Part shown: piece after piece, positions 9,555 through 17,658 of the stretch | Layout of the letters: each line of letters begins with the position of its first letter | Numbering within the stretch: position 1 is the stretch's first letter | Source: Ignavibacteriota bacterium | Lineage (GTDB): Bacteria > Bacteroidota > Ignavibacteria > UBA10030 | Reading direction: 5' to 3' | Assembly (NCBI GenBank): GCA_003170475.1 | Contig: PMZI01000010.1 | Location: 35,976-99,975, forward strand | Length of the DNA stretch: 64,000 nucleotides | The notes under the pieces: generated by a model | Seen by the model: only the letters and a program-made list of their open reading frames with translations | Told to the model about the DNA's origin: nothing | The model's database searches: none | Made by a program: the position numbers and the translations under genes

Positions 9555-9572
9555 GAAGAAACCCGTGACCAG

Positions 9573-9938
9573 CTATTTCTCACGCCGGTTTGCTTTAGCG
9601 GTGATTTGTGTAGCGGCAAAGCTTCTCAGAAGTTGATCGGTTTCGTCCGACATTCCCTTCACTGACGACGGATTCACTTTGTTGGTGGCAGTGAGCATCT
9701 CAATCCAGAAGAGAGTTTCGTCTACTTCCTCTTCCACGATACCTATTTTGTTGATGAAATCTGCTCGCGATCTGGAGCGGCATGCCGCACGATAGTTCGC
9801 TGCGACAGACGTCGCCGATCGGATCAACTGTCTGCTGATGACATCTGTTGATCTCCCCGGAGGAAGACTCTCGACAAAATTGATCACGTTCACCGCAAGC
9901 GCCTTGGTGCGACTTCGCAGTTCTTCAGCGTTCATCAT
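9573..9938 (-). CDS. Four-helix-bundle protein (S23/IVP family)
   Basis: About 121 residues, almost all helical. It matches the small family first found in intervening sequences of 23S rRNA genes and now known as free-standing genes in many phyla; the pattern LIRSATSVAANYRAA followed by KIGIVEEEVDETLFWIEML is diagnostic. Relatives include the accessory protein of diversity-generating retroelements; no enzymatic activity is known and the role is obscure. The track start is a GTG at 9947; I prefer the adjacent ATG codons at 9938/9935. It stands alone between two inverted heptad arrays and not in rRNA, with no reverse transcriptase nearby. Confidence 0.88.
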   Translation of the reverse strand: MMNAEELRSRTKALAVNVINFVESLPPGRSTDVISRQLIRSATSVAANYRAACRSRSRADFINKIGIVEEEVDETLFWIEMLTATNKVNPSSVKGMSDETDQLLRSFAATQITAKANRREK

Positions 9939-9951
9939 CGAAACCACAGAT

Positions 9952-9993
9952 GGGAATCATAAATCAAAAATCATACATCATAAATCAGAGATT
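9952..9993. repeat. Heptad array, right arm of the cassette (inverted)
   Basis: On the plus strand the units are GGGAATC, ATAAATC, AAAAATC, ATACATC, ATAAATC, AGAGATT, the reverse-complement form of GATTTNN. The array ends immediately before the TAG (9994-9996) of the upstream minus-strand gene. Confidence 0.8.
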
Positions 9994-10449
9994 CTAAGTT
10001 GCCTGTTCCTTCCCTCCGGTCCGGGCGATGAAGAGAAACGCATCACGAACGAAATCGGCGGCGTTCGCCTCGAATGCCGGAGGAAGCCCCTTCTTCAAGG
10101 TTTCGTACGGCACCGGACTTCCACCGGCGGAGATCGTCATATTTGGATTGATGATAATGGCGCGGGCAGCACCGGCGCACTTCATCATCACACTTGCTTT
10201 AATATTCGGGAAATTGGCTTCGATCACCGGATCGACGCGAACAGGAATCTTCATGATCTTCATCGTTTCCCACGAATCGGCCTCTGCGTCAATGTTCTGT
10301 GTCTTCAAGTACGCGAGGCTCTCCTGAACGCATCGGCGTGCCAGGTCTGCTACCTCAGAGGCTACAAGAAGGAATTTATCACGGTCTGCGGCGAACTTAC
10401 TCCACTCTTTCACGGTGTTGGCGAGAATGGCTTTGGAGGCTTCGTTCAT
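9994..10449 (-). CDS. Conserved-looking protein of unknown function
   Basis: 151 residues, soluble, with no signal peptide or membrane segment. The N-terminal half is helical (VKEWSKFAADRDKFLLVASEVADLARRC); the second half is alpha/beta with AARAIIINPNMTISAGG. I recognise no catalytic motif. Codon texture is like the neighbours, and it has a divergent spacer of 160 bp to the lipoprotein gene. Its stop codon abuts the heptad array. Confidence 0.75.
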   Translation of the reverse strand: MNEASKAILANTVKEWSKFAADRDKFLLVASEVADLARRCVQESLAYLKTQNIDAEADSWETMKIMKIPVRVDPVIEANFPNIKASVMMKCAGAARAIIINPNMTISAGGSPVPYETLKKGLPPAFEANAADFVRDAFLFIARTGGKEQAT

Positions 10450-10609
10450 ACAATCCTCTCAATGATTTTGGTCTGGGGTTGCCTGCTTTGTTGCAGTGTC
10501 AAAAGGAAGTGCTGATCACCATTTCGAATCTAATATACGGCTTCGGCATGCTCCATGCAAGAGAGCAGCACCTTGCATCCATTGCATTCGTTTGGTACTT
10601 TAGGCCACC

Positions 10610-10942
10610 ATGCGTCATTTGATTCCCACCCTGTTGATCCTTTTCCTTTCCCTCGTGCTGGCGTGCGGTTGCGCAAAGCGAAAAGAGAACCTCACCGCCG
10701 AGGATGAGAAGCTCGTACCGGTTTACACGGAACTTCTCATGGTGAGCGAAGAGTACAAAGCTTCGGCTTCGCAACCGGACACCGCAGCCTATCGGCGGGT
10801 CGTTGACTCGCTCCTGTCGAAGCACGGACTGACGCGGGAGTTGTTTTTGCTGCAGCTGAAGGTGCTCGCTCAGTCCCCCCCTGTGTATCAGCAATTTGCC
10901 GAGAAGGTGCGCAAAGATCTCGAGCATAGAAAACCCAAGTAG
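10610..10942 (+). CDS. Small lipoprotein, DUF4296-like
   Basis: 110 residues with a signal peptide and lipobox (LVLACGCAK), so lipid-anchored. The mature part is two or three helices (EDEKLVPVYTELLMVSEEY, then RRVVDSLLSKHGLTRELFLLQL), the pattern of DUF4296 lipoproteins common in Bacteroidota-like genomes. The function is unknown. It precedes the M16 peptidase pair by 35 bp and may be cotranscribed with it. Confidence 0.8.
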   Translation: MRHLIPTLLILFLSLVLACGCAKRKENLTAEDEKLVPVYTELLMVSEEYKASASQPDTAAYRRVVDSLLSKHGLTRELFLLQLKVLAQSPPVYQQFAEKVRKDLEHRKPK

Positions 10943-10977
10943 CCACCCTGATCATCACCACCTGAGGAGTACGCGGT

Positions 10978-12471
10978 ATGCGAAAGAATTCCGTTCGGTT
11001 TCTCCTTCTGTGTGCACTTGTCCCCTGGGTTCTTTCTGCCCAGGACGGATTCAAAGCCGTTCAGAGCCAGGTCGTTGAACACACATTGAAGAATGGACTC
11101 AAGTTTCTCATCCTTCCACGACACGACGCGCCCGTGGTCTCTTTTCACACCTACGTCAATGTCGGCGCCGTGAACGAGAGTCGCGGGATCACGGGCCTCG
11201 CGCACATTTTCGAGCACCTGGCCTTCAAGGGAACGACCGACATCGGTACAAAAGACTACAAGCAAGAAAAAGTCGCCCTCGAGGCACTGGACAAATCCTG
11301 GACCGCATGGAGAGCCGAAGAGGTCAAGGGAGCGTTCGTCGACTCGACGAAATTGAAACAACTCCGCGATGCATTCGAGAAATCTCAGGATGCTGCATCC
11401 GCTCTCGTGGAGAACGGGGAATTCGACAAGGCCATCGAGGAACAAGGGGGAGTCGGCCTGAACGCGAGCACGGGAGCAGACGCGACCCAATACTTCCTCA
11501 GCCTGCCATCGAACAAACTCGAGCTCTGGTTCTCCCTTGAATCGGCCCGATTCCTCGACCCGGTCATCCGCGACTTCTACAAAGAGAAAGAAGTCGTCAT
11601 GGAAGAACGTAGAATGCGGACGGAGAGCAATTCCATCGGCAAACTGGTCGAAGAGTTCCTTGCCGTGGCATACAAGTCGCATCCCTACAAGGAGCCCGTG
11701 ATCGGGCACATCTCGGACCTGGAAGGCATCACGCACGATGAAGCAGCGGCCTTCTTCAAGAAATACTACGTGCCTTCTAACATGGTCATCGGCATCGTGG
11801 GGGACGTCGATCCCAAGGAAACGATCAGGCTTGCGGAAATGTACTTTGGCAGAATTCCTGCAGGTCCGGCGCCTCCCGGAGTCCGCACGGTCGAACCGGA
11901 GCAGAAGAGCGAACGGAGCGTAGTCCTGAGGGAAGAATCACAGCGTATCTTGCTCGTCGGATATAAAAAGGGATCCGTCAATCATCCTGATGCCGCAGTC
12001 TACGAAGTGATCTCAGACATTTTGAGCTCCGGCCGCACGTCGAGACTCTATAAGTCACTCATCCGAGATAAGAAGCTCGCGATCCAGGCACAGGGATTCT
12101 CAGGCTTCCCCGGTGAGAAATATCCGAATCTCTTCGCGTTTTTCGCCGTGCCTGCACAAGGCAAAACAAATGAGGAGTGCCTCGCTGCCATCGATGAAGA
12201 GATCGCCAGGCTGAAAAAAGATGCCGTCGGTGACGAAGAGCTGAAGGCAGTGAAGAACCGTGCTCGCGCAGACCTCATCCGCGGGTTAAGCTCCGATGCC
12301 GGAATGGCCGATCAGTTGACGTTCTTTCAGGCGATAACGGGGGATTGGCGCAATCTCTTCAAACAGCTTGATAAGATCAACGCGGTGACCGTCGCGGACA
12401 TCCAACGTGTTGCGAACACCGTGTTCGTGAACTCGAATCGTACCATCGGCACACTTGAACCGGTGAAATAA
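10978..12471 (+). CDS. M16 family zinc metallopeptidase, catalytic subunit
   Basis: 497 residues with a signal peptide (FLLLCALVPWVLSAQ), so periplasmic or surface. The inverted zinc motif HxxEH is present as HIFEHLAFKG near residue 78, and the second glutamate lies in the KEKEVVMEERRMR helix. Between them is an insertion of about 70 residues rich in charged helix. This is the active half of a pitrilysin-type two-chain protease; the next gene is the inactive half. An AGGAG-like site precedes the ATG. Confidence 0.95.
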   Translation: MRKNSVRFLLLCALVPWVLSAQDGFKAVQSQVVEHTLKNGLKFLILPRHDAPVVSFHTYVNVGAVNESRGITGLAHIFEHLAFKGTTDIGTKDYKQEKVALEALDKSWTAWRAEEVKGAFVDSTKLKQLRDAFEKSQDAASALVENGEFDKAIEEQGGVGLNASTGADATQYFLSLPSNKLELWFSLESARFLDPVIRDFYKEKEVVMEERRMRTESNSIGKLVEEFLAVAYKSHPYKEPVIGHISDLEGITHDEAAAFFKKYYVPSNMVIGIVGDVDPKETIRLAEMYFGRIPAGPAPPGVRTVEPEQKSERSVVLREESQRILLVGYKKGSVNHPDAAVYEVISDILSSGRTSRLYKSLIRDKKLAIQAQGFSGFPGEKYPNLFAFFAVPAQGKTNEECLAAIDEEIARLKKDAVGDEELKAVKNRARADLIRGLSSDAGMADQLTFFQAITGDWRNLFKQLDKINAVTVADIQRVANTVFVNSNRTIGTLEPVK

Positions 12472-12483
12472 GGAGAGATGGCC

Positions 12484-14616
12484 ATGAAAACTTATCGCGT
12501 GTTGACGATTGCTCTCCTGACGTTCGGATTCGTGTTCATCGGTTCGGGACAGACTGGTTCGAAACCGCTCCAGTACAAGAAACTGAAATATCCCCCGCTG
12601 CGTCAGGTTCAGATTCCAGAACCTTTGCGGTTTCAACTGAGCAACGGAATGATCGTGTATCTTCTTGAAGACCACACGCTTCCTCTGATCGAAGGATCGG
12701 TACTTGTCCGGACGGGGTCACAGTACGAGCCTGCAGACAAGATCGGCCTCGGGTCGCTCACCGGCCAGGTCATGCGAACCGGAGGCACGACCACAAAGAC
12801 GGGGGACGAAATCGACGAAATACTGGAGAAAGTCGGCGCATCCGTCGAGACATACATTGGCATCACCTCCGGTGGCGCCCGACTTTCTGTCCTCAAGGAA
12901 GACATCGATACGGGGCTCAGCGTTCTGGCGGATCTGCTTCGAAACCCGGCATTTCGTGACGACAAAATCGAGCTCGCGAAAATCGCAGCCCGATCGGCGA
13001 TCTCCCGGCGCAATGATCAAGTGATGTCGCTTGCAGGAAGAGAGTTCAGAAAGCTCATCTATGGTCCGAATGATCCCTTTGCCCGCATGACAGAATATGA
13101 GACGATTGAAAACATCGACAAAAAGGATCTCGTTGAGTTCCACAAGAAATTCTATGCTCCGAACAATATCATGCTGGCCCTTTGGGGCGATTTCACCGCC
13201 GATGAAATGAAGGCCAAGGTCGAAAAGGTATTTGGCGGCTGGGAGCGCAGGGAGGTCAGCCTTCCGACTGTTCCGGAGCCAACGTTGGCATCCGAGAGAA
13301 GCATCAACTTCATTCCAAAGGACGACGTGAATCAGTCCACCATTGTTCTCGGACATCTGGGAGGCGTGCTGCGCGATCCGGAGAGCGGACCGCTGAACGT
13401 TGCCGATCAGGCATTTGGAGGTGCCCAGGCATCACGTCTCTTTAAGAAGGTGAGATCTGAGCAGGGGCTCGCCTATTCGGTCGAGAGCAATTGGGGGGAG
13501 GGATACAATCGGGCGGGAGTCTTTCAGATCAACGGCTCGACGAAGTCAGGATCAACCGTTAAGATGGTGCGGTCCCTCACCATGGAGTTTGAAAATTTCG
13601 TGAAGAACGGCATCTCTGATGATGAGTTGAAATACGCCAAGGACTCGTATCTCAATTCGTACGTCTTCCGATTTGACACAAAGGGAAAGATCATCAACGA
13701 ACTGATGACGCTGGAGTACGCCGGATATCCGAAGGACTTCATACAACAGCAGCAAAAAGATATTCAAAATGCCACGAAGCAAAGTATCAACGACGCAGTG
13801 AAGAAGCGATGGAAGCCTGAATCCCTGACCCTCATGGTCGTTGGCAAAGAATCGGATTTCGATAAGCCGATGAGTTCATTGGGGATGAAGGTTCGCACGA
13901 TTGATATCACGATCCCCGCCCCGCCGGAAAAATTGCCTGACCCGACACCGGAGACAATAGCAAAAGGGAAAGAGATCGTGAAGAAGACCCTGACGGCGAT
14001 CGGCGGGCCGGCGCTACTGGCGATCAAGGACATCACGCTTGTGGGAAAGCAAATGCAGGTCACCGCGATGGGTGAGTATTCCATGGATGCCGAGATGAAA
14101 ATCGTCCGACCGAACAAGATGATCGTTCAGATGAAGGCTCCTATGGGCGACATGACCATGGTCTTCAACGGCAGCAATGCGTGGGTGAAGAGCCAGAATG
14201 GGACTCAAGATCTGCCCGGATCGCAACGGGAGGAAATGTTGCAGCAGGCGTACGGTGACGTCCATTACATCCTCCAGAACGCGGACAGAGGCGATTACGT
14301 CATTCAGTATCTCAAGGACGATGCTATTGACGGAAACGCGATGGCTGTCATCCTCGTTCGCCACACACCAACAAAATTCAACGTGCAGTTGTTCATCAAT
14401 TCGAAGACCGGCCTTGTGATGAAGAAGGTCACCACACAAACTGGCGAGAAAGGGCCGGTGACCGTCGAGGAGGTGTATTCAGACTATCGCGTTGCAGACG
14501 GCGTCCAGTTTCCGTTCAAGACTGTCGCAACCAGCGATGGCAAGAAATCTTCGGAACTGACATTGACCTCCGTCAAGCTGAACACGGGCATCAAGGAGGA
14601 CGAGTTCAAGAAATAG
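12484..14616 (+). CDS. M16 peptidase partner subunit with C-terminal lipoprotein-carrier-like domain
   Basis: About 710 residues; the ATG at 12484 is preferred over 12478 because AGGAGAG sits at proper distance. A signal peptide is present. Residues of about 35-470 form the two M16 domains, but the HxxEH site is replaced by a non-metal sequence (LTGQVMRTGG), so this chain is catalytically dead and completes the protease clamshell. The last 200 residues (from KKTLTAIGGPALLAI) are a separate beta-rich domain similar to LolA/outer-membrane-lipoprotein-sorting folds, an add-on seen in some family members. The stop of the active subunit is 12 nt upstream. Confidence 0.92.
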   Translation: MKTYRVLTIALLTFGFVFIGSGQTGSKPLQYKKLKYPPLRQVQIPEPLRFQLSNGMIVYLLEDHTLPLIEGSVLVRTGSQYEPADKIGLGSLTGQVMRTGGTTTKTGDEIDEILEKVGASVETYIGITSGGARLSVLKEDIDTGLSVLADLLRNPAFRDDKIELAKIAARSAISRRNDQVMSLAGREFRKLIYGPNDPFARMTEYETIENIDKKDLVEFHKKFYAPNNIMLALWGDFTADEMKAKVEKVFGGWERREVSLPTVPEPTLASERSINFIPKDDVNQSTIVLGHLGGVLRDPESGPLNVADQAFGGAQASRLFKKVRSEQGLAYSVESNWGEGYNRAGVFQINGSTKSGSTVKMVRSLTMEFENFVKNGISDDELKYAKDSYLNSYVFRFDTKGKIINELMTLEYAGYPKDFIQQQQKDIQNATKQSINDAVKKRWKPESLTLMVVGKESDFDKPMSSLGMKVRTIDITIPAPPEKLPDPTPETIAKGKEIVKKTLTAIGGPALLAIKDITLVGKQMQVTAMGEYSMDAEMKIVRPNKMIVQMKAPMGDMTMVFNGSNAWVKSQNGTQDLPGSQREEMLQQAYGDVHYILQNADRGDYVIQYLKDDAIDGNAMAVILVRHTPTKFNVQLFINSKTGLVMKKVTTQTGEKGPVTVEEVYSDYRVADGVQFPFKTVATSDGKKSSELTLTSVKLNTGIKEDEFKK

Positions 14617-14649
14617 ACGCGGACCTTGCTCTCGAGCACAGAGAAACAA

Positions 14650-14684
14650 AAGAACCTCCAGAGGTCATTCTTCTGGAGGTTCTT
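14650..14684. terminator. Bidirectional terminator between convergent genes
   Basis: AAGAACCTCCAGA and TCTGGAGGTTCTT form a 13-bp perfect stem with a 9-nt loop between the M16 partner gene and the histidine kinase gene. T-rich sequence follows on the plus strand and A-rich sequence precedes it, so it can work both ways. Confidence 0.85.
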
Positions 14685-14723
14685 CATTTCTTTCAGGAAC
14701 CGCCGCGCCCGCGGCGAGGATGT

Positions 14724-16547
14724 TCAGGTTCCTCGTTTTACCGAGAACCGGAATGTACTACCCTTCCCCACCACACTTTCGACCCAGATCCTGCCACCAT
14801 GCGCTTTGATGATTTCCCGGCAAATCCAGAGACCGAGACCGGTTCCCTTGATCTTCCCAGCCTCACCCGTGTCGACTCGGGCATATTTCTGGAAAAGCCT
14901 TCCCAGGTATTCGGGCGGGACACCGAGCCCACGATCGCTCACGGAGAACAACACTTCGTCCGACTGCTGTTCGTGCTGGCTAACCACGACAGTAATATCT
15001 CCGCCAGCCGGAGAGTACTTCACCGCATTCGAGATGAGATTCTGAAGAACCTGGCGGAGTTTGTTTTGGTCGCCTCGGACATAGGAGCAGCTGACTTCGA
15101 TGGAGGAGGTGAACGTGTGGCGCGCGGAGATTTTCACCATCGAGACCGCTTCCTGGATGATCGTCTCGACGTTCACAATGGTAAATTGGTAATTCAGCTG
15201 ACCGGACTCGATTTTTGCTATCGAAAGAGTGTCCTCGGCGAGCAGGCTGAGACGACCGGCCTGGTCGACGATGATACTCAGGTATTCTTTCAGACGATCG
15301 GCGCTGACTTCTTTTCTGAGAAGCGATTTCGCGGCCAGCATGATCGTTGAAAGCGGCGTCCGGAAATCATGAGAGACAATGCCGACAAAATCCGTTTTCA
15401 GCCTGTCCAGTTCCACCAACCGTTCATTGGTGTGCTTGATTTCGTCGAAGAGACGTGCATTTCGCACGGCACTGCCGATCTGATCGCACAGTGTCTCCAG
15501 CACCAGCACATCGGTGTCGTCAAACGCATAGAGCTTGGTATCTTCAACATTCAGGACGCCGACTACCTGATTATCGGATATAATGGGAAGAGCGAGCTCG
15601 GAATTCGTATTGTGATATTGATGTGAAAGAAATCTGGAATCAAGGCTGACGTCGTTGGCGAGGACATATTGCCCATGCTCTGCAACCCAGCCGATGATGC
15701 CTTCGCCGACTCTCTGTCGATAGCCGTGAGGCAGGAAGTCGATGTAGTTTCCGGAATGCGCAGACAGAACCAGATCTTGCTCTTCGACACTCTGCAGAAA
15801 GATGGTCACGTCAAAATACTGGAAATTCTTCTGGATCGCTTCCGCTGCCGAGGAAAGGAGTTCGTCAATGTTCAACGTCGACGTGAGCTTCCGTGCAACT
15901 TGATTTACCAAACTGATCTGAGCGACCCTTTTCTGCGCCCGCTCCATCAAGCTTGTGTGCCGCAGAGCGATCGCCATCTGGAGACTCAGAAGCTGAGCAA
16001 GCCAGATATCGGGGTCGATGAACGCACCGGGTTTCGACGATCCGAACACCAGTGCACCGATCATGTCCTCGTGAGTATGGATCGGGACAATGATGAGAGA
16101 GCGGATCCCCAGATCCTTCAGCTTGCCTTCGAGTGACGGATGGAATGCCGGCGCCGAGTCAATATCCACCATGATGCCCGCATTGTTCTGGATAGACCAG
16201 CCGGGCATGCCGACATCAACAGAGAAGTGCTTGTGTTCGAGCTCAATGGCATCCATCAGCGGCGAAAGAGTGCTGATGACATAGTGGGTCTTGTTGTGAC
16301 TCAGCAGGCCTGCAAATGCGCATTCCCCTTCGATCAACCGTTTGAGGTTGTCTTTTAAAATACGAATGATCTCCTCACGAGATCGTGATGCATCAACCTT
16401 CAGCGAGAGCTCAGAAAGTATGTTCACTCTTGAGCTAAACTCGTGCGCTTCCATCAAGCGCAACCTCATTTCCTCTGGAGAGAGAAAATCGAGGTTTTCA
16501 GGAGGCTGCCATTCTGGAGACATAGCTTGTTTGGGAGTCGATTTCAC
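14724..16547 (-). CDS. Double-GAF sensor histidine kinase (orphan)
   Basis: 607 residues, no membrane helices, so cytoplasmic. The order is an N-terminal helix, a GAF domain (about 50-200), a second GAF domain (about 220-370), HisKA with the phospho-accepting His in VSHDFRTP (about 390), and HATPase_c with NLISNAVKYSP, SDRGLGVPPEY and KGTGLGLWI. There is no receiver domain and no response regulator nearby. It is the last gene of the purM-DUF2721-GNAT run. The ligand sensed by the GAF domains cannot be told from sequence. Confidence 0.94.
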   Translation of the reverse strand: MKSTPKQAMSPEWQPPENLDFLSPEEMRLRLMEAHEFSSRVNILSELSLKVDASRSREEIIRILKDNLKRLIEGECAFAGLLSHNKTHYVISTLSPLMDAIELEHKHFSVDVGMPGWSIQNNAGIMVDIDSAPAFHPSLEGKLKDLGIRSLIIVPIHTHEDMIGALVFGSSKPGAFIDPDIWLAQLLSLQMAIALRHTSLMERAQKRVAQISLVNQVARKLTSTLNIDELLSSAAEAIQKNFQYFDVTIFLQSVEEQDLVLSAHSGNYIDFLPHGYRQRVGEGIIGWVAEHGQYVLANDVSLDSRFLSHQYHNTNSELALPIISDNQVVGVLNVEDTKLYAFDDTDVLVLETLCDQIGSAVRNARLFDEIKHTNERLVELDRLKTDFVGIVSHDFRTPLSTIMLAAKSLLRKEVSADRLKEYLSIIVDQAGRLSLLAEDTLSIAKIESGQLNYQFTIVNVETIIQEAVSMVKISARHTFTSSIEVSCSYVRGDQNKLRQVLQNLISNAVKYSPAGGDITVVVSQHEQQSDEVLFSVSDRGLGVPPEYLGRLFQKYARVDTGEAGKIKGTGLGLWICREIIKAHGGRIWVESVVGKGSTFRFSVKRGT

Positions 16548-16570
16548 AGTGCCTGTTGTGACCTTACCAC

Positions 16571-17170
16571 CTATGACTTATGAACGGATGTCGTCCGTTC
16601 TTTGTTTTCGATGCCGCGGGCAACGGACCAATCCTTCGCCAACATGCCATAGACGACGTGGTCCACATAGTGATCATACAGCCATTCTGCCTCACGAAGA
16701 AGCCCTTCAGCTTTGAACCCAAGACGTTCAGGAATACCTCGGCTTTTGAGGTTTCCTTCGGCACAACGAATTTCAATTCGATTCAGCTTCCATTCTTCGA
16801 ACGCATATTCCACCAGCGCCCGACATGCTTTCGTCATGATTCCCTTGCCCTGAAATCGCCCATCAAGCCAGTACCCGATGCACGTCGAACGATTTGCCCA
16901 TTCCAAATGGTGGTAGCCGATGATACCAACTATTTGGCCATGATGCCATATCGCTGTCTGAAAACCCTGGTTCGAAGACAGCTGATGCATCGTTGACTCG
17001 ACGAAAACGATCATTTCGTCGATGGTGCGGGTCAGATCCAGCCAAGGGAGCCATTCTCGAAGATATGGCCTGTTGATGTCGACGAGCAGCAGCAGATCCT
17101 CTGCCTCGCGCAACTCCAGGCTCTTGAGAAACAGTCCCTCCTCAATCGCGATTTTTACCATTCCTCCCAT
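16571..17170 (-). CDS. GNAT acetyltransferase, RimJ/RimL type
   Basis: About 199 residues with the acetyl-CoA motif around GYWLDGRFQGKGIMTKACRALVEYAF and the following LNRIEIRCAEGN...RLGFKAEGLLREAEW pattern of ribosomal-protein N-acetyltransferase-like enzymes (RimL/YdaF group). The substrate is not determinable. The start is ambiguous: the ATG at 17170 overlaps the DUF2721 stop (TAATG), which suggests translational coupling; the ATG at 17161 gives a more typical N-terminus but has GGGAGG too close. Confidence 0.88.
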   Translation of the reverse strand: MGGMVKIAIEEGLFLKSLELREAEDLLLLVDINRPYLREWLPWLDLTRTIDEMIVFVESTMHQLSSNQGFQTAIWHHGQIVGIIGYHHLEWANRSTCIGYWLDGRFQGKGIMTKACRALVEYAFEEWKLNRIEIRCAEGNLKSRGIPERLGFKAEGLLREAEWLYDHYVDHVVYGMLAKDWSVARGIENKERTTSVHKS

Positions 17171-17655
17171 TATTCGTCAGCCATGACGTCGAATCGTACA
17201 ATTTCAAATCCCTGTTTCGCATCAAGCATTGAATAAATCACTCCGGTAAATACTACCCCCAAGCCGAGGAGAAACGCGATGATGATGGCAGAATCGGACT
17301 GAAATCCATGGATCAGAAAGCTGAATCCTATGAGCAAGGAAGTAACGATGAAAAGGGCGATGGCTCCGGTATAGCAGATCACCGCGTTCCTCACGAGTCC
17401 CGCACGGTGCATCAGATGTCCAATCTGACGTGACAGGCTTTCGAGCCGAAGCGTTTCTTCAAAATTCTTCTCTCCCGCCTTCTTGAAGAGTTTGCGTTTT
17501 TCTTCGTTGAGAACGCGAATCCTGTTGAGAACGGTTGAATACTTATTACTCGTGGCAAGTAGCAGGAGTCCGCAGGCGTTGATCATGACCGCGGGGGCCA
17601 AAATCAGTTGAATAATCTGGATGACGGAAAATCCATCTCCAAGTCCTTGGTTCAT
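17170..17655 (-). CDS. DUF2721 membrane protein
   Basis: 161 residues with three hydrophobic helices: one at about 12-32, then after a long charged coiled segment (NEEKRKLFKKAGEKNFEETLRLESLSRQI) two at about 88-110 and 120-142. The organisation and the SNKYSTVLNRIRVLN motif match the DUF2721 family. The function is unknown. It begins 3 nt after the purM stop and has AAGGGA at good distance, so it is part of the purM operon. Confidence 0.85.
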   Translation of the reverse strand: MNQGLGDGFSVIQIIQLILAPAVMINACGLLLLATSNKYSTVLNRIRVLNEEKRKLFKKAGEKNFEETLRLESLSRQIGHLMHRAGLVRNAVICYTGAIALFIVTSLLIGFSFLIHGFQSDSAIIIAFLLGLGVVFTGVIYSMLDAKQGFEIVRFDVMADE

Positions 17656-17658
17656 AGA

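Larger units (their letters stand above)
9516..9993. mobile_element. Candidate gene cassette: inverted heptad arrays around a four-helix-bundle gene
   Basis: A 478-bp segment fits exactly between the uvrB start codon and the stop codon of the next upstream gene. It consists of a heptad array, one small gene, and a second heptad array in the opposite orientation. Both outer boundaries fall within a few bases of a neighbouring coding sequence. No transposase or clear target duplication is visible. The mobile nature is inference from the exact boundaries, the inverted arms and the similar arrays between pgk and gapA. Confidence 0.4.

Noticed and set aside
10555-10578. ATGCAAG/CTTGCAT inverted repeat before the DUF4296-like lipoprotein gene
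   Set aside because: Only 7 bp with a 10-nt loop; too weak to separate from chance.
10888-11736. 282-codon minus-strand ORF opposite the M16 peptidase gene
   Set aside because: Antisense to a clear HxxEH protease; its sequence has no family pattern.
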